This document shows positions 17,601 to 29,600 of a stretch of 64,000 nucleotides of DNA, piece by piece (positions within the stretch are counted from its first letter, which is position 1; each line of letters begins with the position of its first letter). This stretch comes from Rhodococcus sp. NBC_00297 (GTDB taxonomy: Bacteria; Actinomycetota; Actinomycetes; Mycobacteriales; Mycobacteriaceae): assembly GCF_036173065.1 (NCBI RefSeq), contig NZ_CP108041.1, positions 3,103,001 through 3,167,000 of the forward strand, in the 5' to 3' direction. The notes below the pieces were generated by a model. The model saw only the letters and a program-made list of their open reading frames with translations, searched no databases and was not told the origin of the DNA. The position numbers and the translations under genes are program-made.

Positions 17601-20600
17601 CGGCATGCGCGAAGGCGTCCAGGGTGGTCTCGCGCGCCGCGGCGAGGTGGTCGGCGACGGTGCCGTCCTCGTCGATCGTGGACCGCAGGACCACCGTGTC
17701 CACGAACATGCCGACCACGTCGTCGAGTGCCGGATCGGTGCGACCCGCGACGGCTGTCCCGACGAGGAGATCGCGCGTTCCCGCCCACTGGGCGAGCACG
17801 ATCGACAGCGCGGTGTGCGCGACCATGAAGAGGGTGACGTCGTGGGCCTGCGCGACGGACCGGAGTGCGCCCAGCGCGTCCGCATCGAGAACGGTACGCA
17901 CCCGATCGCCCTGCTGCGACGGGGTTCTCGGACGGGGGCGATCGGTCGGCAGCGCCAGATCGAGGGGTACGCCGGCCAACCGCTCCCGCCAGTGCGCGAG
18001 GTGACGCGACAACGCGGAGCCGGGGTCGTCGAGCGATCCCAGCGCTGCGCGTTGCGCGAGGGCATGGTCGGCGTACTGCACGGGCAGCGGTGGTAGGTCG
18101 AGTGGCCGTCCCTCCGCGCGAGCGGCGTACGCCGTGACGACGTCGCGCGTGAGCGGCGCCATCGACCACCCGTCCGCGGCGATGTGGTGCACGAGGATCA
18201 CCAGCACGTGATCGGTCGGTGACACGACGAGAAGAGTGGCGCGCAGCGGAGTCTCGGTGGTGACGTCGATGCGCGCCGCCGCGGCCGTGCTTACCGCCGC
18301 GGGGACGTCTGCGGCAGAGGTGCGCACGATCTCGACGGGGACGTCGACCGTGGGCGACACCACCTGGTGCGGCACGCCGTCGAGGGCGGGATGGACGGTG
18401 CGCAGTATCTCGTGCCGGAGGGTCACGTCGTCGAGGGCGGATCGGAGCGCGTCGACGTCCAGCGGACCGGTCAGCCTCAGCGCGAGCGGGATCAGCTGTC
18501 CACCGCGGTCGGCGTCGACGCGGCCGAGGAACCACATCCGGTGCTGAGCGAAGGAGAGCGGCACCCTGTCCGGGCGCGGCGCCGCCGTCAGGGGAGTGCG
18601 CGCCGCGGTCGGCGCCGCGACCAGCACTGCGGCGAGCGCACCCACGGTGGGGTGGTCGAACACCGCGCGCACCGAGACCTCGCGCTCCGTCGCCGCCGAC
18701 ACCCGCGCGGCCACCCGGGTCGCGGACAGCGAATGGCCACCGAGAGCGAAGAAGTCGTCGTCCAGCCCCGGCAGCTCCGGCAACTCGAGCACGGTGGCGA
18801 ACGCCTCGGCGACGGCGCGCTCGGCCGGGCCGACCGCCTCGCGACGCGGAACCGTCGGCACGGTCCCGGGAAGGCCGGAGGCCGGTCGGCGAGGGGAAGA
18901 CAGGAGTGCGCGACGGTCGAGCTTGCCCGACGCCGTCAACGGGATCGCGTCCACGGTGACGATGTGCGCGGGCACCATGTACCGCGGCAGGCGGCGCGCG
19001 GCGTCGTGTCGGAGGTCGGCGGGGTCGATGGCACTCGTGCCGGACGGCACCACGTACGCGACGAGGTGGTCGTCCTGCACCAGCACCACGGCGCGGTCGA
19101 TCGCCGGGTGCGAGGCGAGTGCCGCCTCGATCTCGCCGGGCTCGATGCGCAACCCGCGCAGCTTGACCTGGACGTCGGTGCGGCCCAGATACTCCAGATC
19201 TCCGCCGCTGGTCCAGCGCACGCGGTCGCCGGTGCGGTAGAGCCGCGCGCCCTGAGCCGCGGCGACGAACCGCTCGGCCGTCGCGGTGGGGCGGCCGACG
19301 TACCCGCGCGCGAGGTGGGTGCCGTCGAGGTAGAGCTCGCCGACCACCCCGATCGGCACCGGGCGCAGGAACGTGTCGAGCACCCGCGCGCCGACTCCGC
19401 GGACGGGCCGCCCGATGGTCACGGCGTCGTCCGCCCGGAGCGGGCCGCTGCTCGTGGCCCAGACGGTGGTCTCGGTGGGACCGTAGTCGTTGAACAGGCG
19501 CCGACCGGGGGCCCATCGGGCGGCCAGTGCCGGTGGGCAGGCCTCACCGGCGGTGACCAGGACGTGGAGTGACGGAACGTCCTCGGGGATCAGCGAGTCG
19601 AGCACTCGCGGCGTGAGGAGAGCGTGGGTCACCGCCGACTCAGCCACGAGGCGACCCAGTGCCGGTCCGCCGAACACGTCCGGTGGAGCGACCACCAGGG
19701 GAGCGGACAGGGCCACGGCGATGAGCAGCTCGGCGATGGACGCGTCGAACGTGGGGGACGCGACCGCGAGCACACGTGCCTCCGCAGCCTCGCGCAGTCG
19801 CTGGTCCGGCCGCGCAGCGCCGCGCAGTCGCTGGTCCCACAACGCGTCCACGAGGCCGCGGTGTGTGACGCCCACGCCCTTGGGGGTTCCGGTGGAGCCG
19901 GAGGTGTGGATGACGTACGCGAGGGTGTCGGGACGGATGGCACCGAGCCGGTCGGCGGGCGTCACGTCGGCCTCGGACTCCGCGCCCGTGTCGAGGACCG
20001 TCGGTGACACCGTGGCGAGACGTACCAGTGCGGCGGGAACCGTCACGGCGGTGACGGCGACGTTGGCGCCCGTCTCGGTGAGCATGTGCCGCAGTCGGTC
20101 CGGTGGCCCGTCGGGGTCGATCGGCAGGAACGCCGCGCCGGTCTTCGCTACCGCCCACACCGCGGTGATCTGGTCCACCGAGCGCGGCAGCGCGACGGCG
20201 ACGACGGTGTCGGGCGCGGCGCCGAGGGCGATCAGTGCCCGCGCCCAGCGGTTGGAGCGGCGGTCCAGCTCGGTGTAGGTGAGCGTGCGCTCCCCGATCA
20301 GGGCGGGCCCGTCCGGGTTGCCGGCCACCGCGTCGGCCAGCAGACGAGGCAGCACGCGCGGTGGTAGTCCGGCGCTGCCGTGCTGGGAGAGCAACAGTGC
20401 CCGCTCCGACGGGTGCAGGATCTCGAGGGCGCCGATCCGGTCGAAGGGCCTGCGCGCCACCGCGTCGAGGACGCGGAGCAGGACGTCGACGATTCCGGCC
20501 GCGGTCCGCCGGTCGAAGAGGTCGACGGCGTAGGTCAGTGCGCCGCTCAGTCCGTCCCCGGTCTCCGTGAGATCCAGGGTCAGGTCCACCGGCGCGGCCA

Positions 20601-23600
20601 CGGGAACCGAGTCCAGGACGTCGATCTCCAGTCCGGCGGCCACGAGAGTGGGCGGAGTCTGGTTCTGGAACGCGAACATGACCTGCACGACGGGATGGTG
20701 CGCGGTGGAGCGCACCGGATCGAGAGCGTCGACGATCAGCTCGAACGGCACGTCGGCGTAGTCGAGGGCCGCCACGGTGTCCTCGCGCACCTGATCGACC
20801 AGAGCCGCGACGGTATCGGTACCGGTGACGAACGCGCGGTGCACGACCGTGTCGACGAACATGCCGACCAGCTCGTCGAGATCCTCGTGACCGCGGCCTG
20901 CCACCGGTGTTCCGACGGCGATGTCCTCGCTTCCCGTCACGCGGGCGAGAGTGACGGCCCAGGCCGCCTGCAGGACCATGACGAGCGTCGCGTGGTGGGC
21001 GGTGGCGAGCGCACGCAGCGCCGCGGTCGTGGCGTCCGGCACCGTCACGCGTACACGCGCCCCGCGGTGCGAGGCCACCGGCGGCCGCGGTCGATCGGTC
21101 GGCAACGGCAGCACGTCCGGGAGACCGGCCAGGCGGTCCGTCCAGAACGCGACTCGACCACGGATGTCGTCCGCGTGATCCTGTTGCCACACGGCGTGAT
21201 CCGCGTACTGCATGGGCAGGGGGTCGACAGTCCACTCTCGACCGGACCGGCGGGCCGCGTAGGACGCCGTGAGATCGCGGGTGAGCGGCGCCAGGGACCA
21301 GCCGTCCGCGGCGATGTGGTGCAGCACGAGAAGCAGGACGTGATGCTTCTCGGTCACCGCCACGACGGAGGCGCGCAGCGGGAGATCCGCTGCCAGGTCG
21401 AACGGTGCCGACGCCATCCGGTCGAGGACGGCCTCCGGTGTCTCCGACTCCCGGTCGATCGCGATCCGCGCGTGATCGAGAACGTGTTGCTGCGGAACAC
21501 CGTTCACGGCGGGGTAGACGGTGCGCAGTATCTCGTGGCGGTCGACCACGTCGGCGAGTGCGCCCTGTAGCGCGCCGTGGTCGAGGACACCGCGCAGCCC
21601 GAGTGCGAGCGGGATGACGTAGCCGCTGTCGCTGGAGACCGTGTTCAGGAACCACATGCGCTGTTGGGCGAACGACAGAGGCACCATGTCGGGGCGCGGC
21701 CGTGTCCGCCGCGGTGCGAGAGCGCTCCGAGGCACGGCGTCGATCTGCGCGGCGAGTGCGTGCACGGTCGGTGCCTCGAACACGCTACGGACCGGAACCT
21801 GCAGTCGGGCAGCGACTCTGGTGGCACTGAGGGAGTGGCCACCGAGCGCGAAGAAGTCGTCGTCGAGTCCGACGGGGTCCGCGAGTTCCAGGACCGTCGC
21901 GAAGACGGCCGCGACGGCGACCTGCCCGGCGGTGGACGGAGCGCGGAACTCGGCCGTGTCGAGGGGCGGGCGGGGCAGCCGCGCGCGGTCGAGTTTGCCC
22001 GACGTCGTCATCGGCAGTGCGTCCATCACGACCACCGCGGCGGGAACCAGATACCGCGGCAGTGCCGCCGCGGCGGCGGCCGACACCTCTGCCGCGTCGA
22101 TACTGTGCCCGTCGGCAGCGACCACGTAGCCGACGAGACGCTCGTCGATCACCCCGGCCGCGGCGGCGCCGACGCCCGCGGCGCCGACGAGCGCGGTCTC
22201 GACGTCCCCGAGTTCGATCCGCAGGCCGCGCACCGTGATCTGGTGATCGGACCGTCCGAGGTACAGCAGGTCGCCGACGGCGTTGCGGCGCATCAGGTCT
22301 CCGGTACGGTACGTCCGCTGTCCGTCGGGAGCCGCGACGAAGCGGGACGCGGTGAGTCCCGGCCTACCGAGGTACCCGCGTGCGAGATGGTCGCCTGCGA
22401 CGTACAGCTCACCGACCACGCCGTCCGGAACCGCGTGCAGGCGGACGTCGCGAAGCGAGACCTCGACGCCGAGAGTCGGGGACCCGACGGTCACGGGATG
22501 CCCGGCGGCCAGGAGTGCCGTCGTCGACCAGATGGTCGCCTCGGTGGGTCCGTAGACGTTGGTCATCGTCCGGCCGGGTGCCCACGTGTCGACGAGACTC
22601 GGCGGGCATGCCTCGCCGGCGCTCATGACGACGCGGAGGTCACCGCCGGGATCGGGTGTCGCGTCCAGCGCGCGGGGTGTCATCAGGGTGTGGGTGACAC
22701 GGTGCCGCCGCATCAGGTCGCGGAGTTCGACACCGGCGTAGACCTCGGGAGGGGCGACGACGAGTGCGGCGTCCAGCGCGAGTGCGATGACCAGTTCGCC
22801 GACGGACGCGTCGAACGTCGTCGACGACACAGCGAGCACCCGGGCATCGGATGCCGGTGCGTGCCGGGCCCGTTGGTCCTGGACGGCGTTGTGGAGTCCG
22901 CGGTGCGTGACGGCGACGCCCTTGGGCCGTCCGGTGGATCCCGAGGTGTAGAGGACGTAGGCGAGGTGGTCGGGTCGCAGAGCCGAGCGACGGTCGCGAT
23001 CGGTGATCGGTGCGTCCGACAGCGCCGCGACCGCGGCGAGCGTGGCGGGATCGTCGACCGTGATCCGGACGACGTCGGTCGGGAACGGCGCCGCCGTGTC
23101 GGCGAGCACCAGCGTGGGCGCCGCCTCGGTCAGGATGTCCGCGAGCCGAGCCCGCGGCTGCTCGGGATCGAGCGGGACGAACGCGGCTCCCGCGCGGCTG
23201 ATCGCCGCGACGAGAACGAGGTACCGCGCCGACCTGGCGACGGCGACCGCGACGACGGTCTCGGGACCGGCACCGAGCGCGATCAGACGGCGCGCCCACC
23301 GGTTCGACGCTCGTGCCCACTCGTCCCGCGTGAGAACGGTGTCGCCCTCGATCACCGCGACTGCGGAGCCGTCCGCGTGGGCGTCGAGCAGGGCGGGGAG
23401 CGTCGTCGGGGTCGTGTGGGCGTCGGGATGCGTCCACGTGTCGGGCTCGTCCGCTCCGCGGATCGCGATGTCGCCCACTACGATCTCGGAACCCCGGGCC
23501 GCCGCGCGCAGCACGTGCTCGAGGACGGACGAGAGGCATTCCGCGGTCGTGTGATCGAACAGGTCGCACGCGTAGGTGAGGACGACCGCGAGGCCGGCGC

Positions 23601-26600
23601 CGGCGGGGCGGACGTCGACGGTGAGGTCGAAGGTCGCGGGTGCAGGCCCGACGTCGAGCACCTCGATGTCGGGACTGCCCGGGAGCGGATCCACGTCCTG
23701 GAAGGCCAGCACGACCTGGAAGACCGGGTGATGAGCCGACGTGCGAGCCGCACCGAGGGTGTCGACCACGTGGTCGAACGGGACGTGCGCGTGCGCGAAG
23801 GCGTCCACCGTCTCGTCTCGGGTGCGGGAGAGCAACTCGGCGAACGACTCCGACGGATCCACGCGGGTGCGCAGCACGACGGTGTCGACGAACAGGCCGA
23901 CGAGGTCGTCGAGCGCAGGATCCGGTCGACCCGAGATCGGTGATCCCACCGCGATGTCCGTCGACCCGGTCCAGCGCGCGAGGGCGACGGCGAGGGCGGT
24001 GTGCACGACCATGAACACCGTGGCCCGGTGAGCGACGGCGAGCTCGCTCAGTGCGGCCACGGTCGCGTCGTCGAGATCGAGGCGCACCGCGTCACTCGCC
24101 CGGCCGCGCCGCTCCGGGCGCGGTCGGTCGAGCGGCATGTCGAGGACGTCGGGCAGTCCGGAGAGACGGCACTTCCACCACGCCGCCGCGTCGGAGTCGA
24201 CGCCCAGTTCCGTCTGCCGCACAGCGACGTCGGCGTACTGCACCGACAGTGGCGACTGTGCCGGTACCCGTCCAGAGCGATGGGACTGGTACGCCGACAG
24301 CAGGTCTCGCGTGAGAGGGGCGAGAGACAGACCGTCCGCCGCGATGTGGTGCACGGTCAGCAGCAGGACGTGCTCGTCGTCGGCGAGGCGCAGCACCTCG
24401 GCTCGTAGAGGTGGTTCGGTGGCCAGGTCGAACCGCGTGGTCCGGGCATCCGAGAGTCGCTCCACCAGTGCGTCGGGTGTGACGGCGGTGACCGTGAGGG
24501 TGGTCGGCGCCGGGGGCGGTAGCACGACCTGGTGCACGACACCGTCCGCATCGGCGTAGACGGTACGGAGGATCTCGTGGCGAGTCATGACGTGACCGAT
24601 CGCGGACGACAGCGCGCCGAGATCCAGGTCGCCGCGGACGCGCAACGCCAGCGGCATGACGTAGGACCCCGGTTCGTACCGGTCGAGGAACCACATCCGG
24701 TGTTGGGCGTGCGTGAGCGGGATGCGGTCGGGACGCGCAGCGTGGAACCCGTGGTCGGTGTACGCGTCTCCCGCATCGACGGCGGCAGCCAGCCCCGCGA
24801 TGGTCGGGACGTCGAAGAGCGTGCGGAGCGTCAGGTCGCGTCCGGTCGCCGACCGGATGCGCGCGACGACCCGCGCCGCGCTGAGGGAGGTGGCGCCGAG
24901 CGCGAAGACGTCGTCGTCGGCACCCACCGGAGCGGACGTCTGCAGGACGGCCTCCACGATGTCCGCGACGACACGCTGGGTCGGTGTGAAGGGAGTGCGG
25001 TGGACCCGGCCGCGGCGCGCGGGCGCGGGCAGCGCACGCTTGTCGACCTTGCCCGACGCGGTGAGGGGAATGGTCTCGATCTCCACGATGTCGTCGGGAA
25101 CCAGATGGCGCGGAAGTGACGAGCGCAGCGACTGCAGCAGCGCCTCCGGGACGGCTGAACGGCCCCGTGTCGGAACGACGTACGCGACCAGTCGATCTTC
25201 GACGACCGCTGCCACCGCGCGGTCGATCAGGCCCGACCGCGTCAGCACGGCCTCGATCTCCGCCGGCTCGACGCGCACGCCGCGCACGGACAGCTGGTCG
25301 TCGCTCCGGCCGAGGAAGTGCAGGTCGCCGGCGGCGGACCAGCGGACACGATCGCCGGTCCGGTAGAGACGAGATCCGTCCGGTCCGGCGACGAACCGCT
25401 CCGCGGTCAACGCGGTGCGATGCGCGTAGCCGCGGGCGAGTTGCGCACCACCGAGATACAGCTCGCCGGGGACGTCGACGGGAACGGGGCGCAGGGCGTC
25501 GTCCAGCACGAGGGTCGTCGTGTTCCACACCGGTCGCCCGAGGGGGACGTCCGTCGTGTCGGCGTCGGTCATGACGTGGGCGGTGACGTCCACCGCCGCT
25601 TCGGTCGGCCCGTACAGGTTCACCACTCGTACGGGGAGCACGGCGCGGACCGCGGCGGCGACCCCCGCGGGCAGCGCTTCGCCCGACGAGAGGATCGTGC
25701 GCAGCGACGTGCAGGCGGCGAGGCCCGGTGCGTCCGCCATGAGCGCCAGCATCGACGGGACGGCGTGCACCACGCTGACGCGGTGCCGTGCGATCAGTTC
25801 CACCAGCAGATCGGCGTCGCGGTGGTCGTCCGGATCCGCGACGACGACGCGGGCACCGATCTGCCACGGCAGGAACAGCTCCCACACCGAGACGTCGAAG
25901 GTGGCGGGTGTCTTGTGGAGCACGATGTCGTCCGCGGTGACACCGACGAACTCGGCGCGCCAGCGCAGTTGGTTCACGATCGCGGCGTGCGACACCCCGA
26001 CACCCTTGGGCTGCCCGGTGGAGCCGGACGTGAAGAGCACGTAGGCGAGGTGGTCCGGGCGCAGGGGTGCGAGGCGATCGTCGTCGGTGAGGGGTGTGTC
26101 GGAGAAGGACCCGAGGGGCGCATCGCTGATCGTGATCCATTCGACCGCCTCGGGAAGCGTTGCCGCACTCCCGATACCGAGCCGCGCTCCCGACATGGTC
26201 ACCGTGTGTCGGAGCCTCTCGGCGGGATGGCCGGGATCGAGCGGGACGTAGTGCGCGCCGGTGGCCACGACGGCGTGCACGGCGACGAGCAGATCGATCG
26301 ACCGCTCGAGCGCCACCGCGACGGCCGTCTCCGGTCCGGCGCCGCGGCTGATCAGGTACCGGGCGAGGCGGTGGACGCGAGCCGAGAACTCGGCTCGGGT
26401 GACGTGTCGATCGCCGTGAGTGAAGGCCACACGGGACGGATCCAGAGCCGGCACGGCGTCTAGGAGTGTGGTGGGGACGAGGGGGTGCCGGGTGGAGTTC
26501 CACGTCTCGGTGACGAGGGTGCGCTCCGTGACCCCGAGCAGGTCGATCTCGGCGAGCACACGCGAGGGGTCGAGTGCCTCGAGCACCCGCAGGAGTCGGT

Positions 26601-29600
26601 CCAGCAGTCGGTCCACGGCGTCGGTGTCGAGGACGTCGCGGCGGTGCGTCGCGCGCACGACGAGGCTCTCTCCCGGTTCGACCGCCAGGGACAGCGGGTA
26701 GTGCGTCGCGTCCCGCGCCTCGACGCCGAGAACGGAGAGGTCACCCGCCGCCGCGGTCAGAGCGGTGCGATCCAGTGGATACGACTCGAAGGCGAGCGAC
26801 GTGTCGAATCCGGCGCCCGGCCCGACCTCCGCCTCGATGGCGGACGGAGCGAGGTGATGATGATCGAGCAGCGCGGCCTGCTCACGCTGCAGTCGCTGAG
26901 CCGACTCCCGCACCGTCGCTGTGCGATCGAGCCGCACGCGAACCGGAACGGTGGAGATGAGGAGCCCCACCATGGATGCGGAACCGTCCAGCTCGGCCGG
27001 TCGGCCCGAGACGGTGGCTCCGAAGACGACGTCGGTACGGCCCACCGCGGAGCCCAGTACGAGTGCCCACGCGAGTTGCACGAGGGTGTTGACCGTGACC
27101 CCCGCGGCGCCGGCGCGCGCCACGAGTTCGGCGGTGCGCTCGGTGCTCAGGGTCGCGATGCGTTGTCCCGGTGCCTCGTCGGTTCCGGAACCGTGCGCGG
27201 GAGCGAGCAGCGTCGCCTCGGTCGATCCGGCCAGGGCCTCCGACCATGCCGCGAGCGAGGCCGTGGTGTCGCGTTCGCTCACCCACTGCAGGAAGCCGCG
27301 GAGTGGAGGCGGCGCGGGCCGGGGGTCCTCGCCGGCGTAGTCGGCCAGGAGATCGGCGAGGACGATCGGCAGGGACCAGCCGTCGAGGAGCAGATGGTGA
27401 TGGGTGAGCACCAGGGTGTGCCGCTCGTCCCCGGTGTGCAGCAGAGCGACGCGCAGCAGCGGTGCGGCGGCCACGTCGACGGCGACGCCGCGATCGTGCG
27501 CGAGGAAGGCGTCGAGCACGGCGGCAGGGTCGGGATCGGCCCGGACGTCCACTTCCGTCCACGGCACCGTGACGGAGGCCGCGATCACCTGGACGTCCGT
27601 CCCGTCGGCGGTGGTGTCGAAGGCGACCCGCAGCGCGCCGTGACGGTCCACCAGCGAGTGCGCGGCCCGCTGCAGACGGTCGGCATCGAGCGCTCCACCG
27701 AGGTGCACGATCGTCTGCACCACATAGGGATCGACGCTCCCGGCGGCGAGGCGGGCATGCATCAGCAGGCCCGCCTGCAGTGGCGCGGTGGGCAGGACGT
27801 CGATCAGCGTGGGATGACGCCCGGTCCACCCGTCGACATCGGATGGTGTCGCATCGACCAGCGGGAAGTCCGACGGTGACCGCCCGCCGGCGCCGGGGGT
27901 GTCGACGTGGCGCGCGACGGCCGTCGCCGCCTCGACCCACAGCGAGACGAAGGCCTCGACGTCCGCGTCCGCCAGGACCGCGTCGAGCGTGCTCAGTCGT
28001 GCGATCAGGGTGTCCCCGAGGACGACGGTGTCGATCTCGAGCACGGCGGCCGCGCCCAGGTCCTCGGGCCGTGGTCCCGACAGCGGGGAGATGCCGGGAA
28101 CCGGGAGCCAGTCACCGGTGTCCGTCGTCGTCATCCTGCCGAGGTGCGCGAACGAGATCTGCGGTGTCCAGCGCAGGGCGTGGCGCGCGTCGTCGTCTGC
28201 CCCGTGTCGCAGCAGCCCGTAGCTCGCGCCGTGGTCGGGAACTCGTGCGAGGTGCTCCTTGACCCGCAGAATCGCCTCGCCCGCAGCAGGTCCGCCGCGC
28301 AGCGCCGCGGCGATGTCGAGACCCGTGAGGTCCAGTCGTACGGGGAACACCGTGGTGAACCAGCCGACGGTGCGCCCGGTGTCGGCGCCGGGAACCAGGT
28401 CGTCCTCCCGTCCGTGTCCCTCGAGTTGGACGAGCCTGGTCGGTGCGTCGTCCTGTCGCCACGTGGCCAGCGCGAGGGCGAGCGCGGCGAGGAGGGCGTC
28501 GGTCGGTCCGGCGTGGAACAGGGTGGGCGCGCGGACCAGTAGTGCGTCGGCGATCTCTGCTGGAAAGGCGACGTCCCGGACCGTCGTGTCCCGTACCCGA
28601 TCGACGACGGGGTCGAGGAGTCGTTGTCCGAGAACGGGATCGGGGCCGTCCAGAACGCCGGTCCAGTACGGCAGCCGCGCGCTCGCGTCGTGCGCTGCGA
28701 GACCGGACGACCAGCGCCGCATCGACGTGCGGACGGGGGCGAGAGTCGGTGCGACCCCGTCGCGCACCGCGGCCCACGCCGCGACGAGATCGGCGACGAG
28801 GACGCCCCACGACACCACGTCCACCACCAGGTGGTGCGCCGCGATCACGAGGCGTCCCGCCGTGTGCTCGCCGAGGTCGTTCCAGCCGAGCCCGAGCATC
28901 ACGCCGTTCTCGGGATCGAGTGTCGCGACGATGTCCTCCACCGCGAGATCGGCGCCGCGGCGCAGCAGTCCGTCGACCCGGACGGCATCCCGCGGGCGCA
29001 CCTCGAGGTGTACGCCGTCCGCGTCGCGGACGAGCACGGAGCGCAGCATGTCGTGGTGCGCGACCACGGCCTCGATCGTGGACACCAGGGATGCGCGGTC
29101 GATGCCGACCGGGAGCGAGAGCGTGAGGGTCTGAGCGAACTGATGCGGTGTTCCGCCGCGCTCCAGCAGGTGGCGCACGATGGGTGTCGGGTCGACGCGG
29201 CCGATGCCGCTGCCGGGTGGCTCGTCGACGGTGCCGACCGTGTCCGCCACGCGCGCGAGCCCGGCGGCACTGCGTTGTTCCACGACGTCACGAGCGCTGA
29301 TCCGCACGCCCGACGCCGCTGCGACGGTGACCAGTCGGATCGAGAGGATGCTGTCACCGCCGAGCGCGAAGAAGTCGTCGTCGACCCCGACATCGTTGCG
29401 GGACAGCACGTGTGACACCGCGTCGAGCAGCCGCCGCTCGACGTCGGAGGCGGGTTCACGGCGGGTCGTGGTCCGGCGCTCCGGCTCGGGGAGTGCGCGG
29501 ACGTCCACCTTGCCGGAGGCGGTCAGCGGGAGCGCGTCCAGCGGCACCACGTGCACCGGGACGAGGTGGCTCGGCAGCGTCCGGACGACGGCGGCGAGAA

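Noticed and set aside
15673-18096. 807-codon open frame on the plus strand inside the NRPS gene
   Set aside because: It is a high-GC shadow of the NRPS in another frame; composition is His/Arg/Gly-rich without any recognisable domain.
16181-19516. 1111-codon open frame on the minus strand overlapping the NRPS out of frame
   Set aside because: Arginine/proline-rich shadow; the true frame has full NRPS motifs through the same interval.
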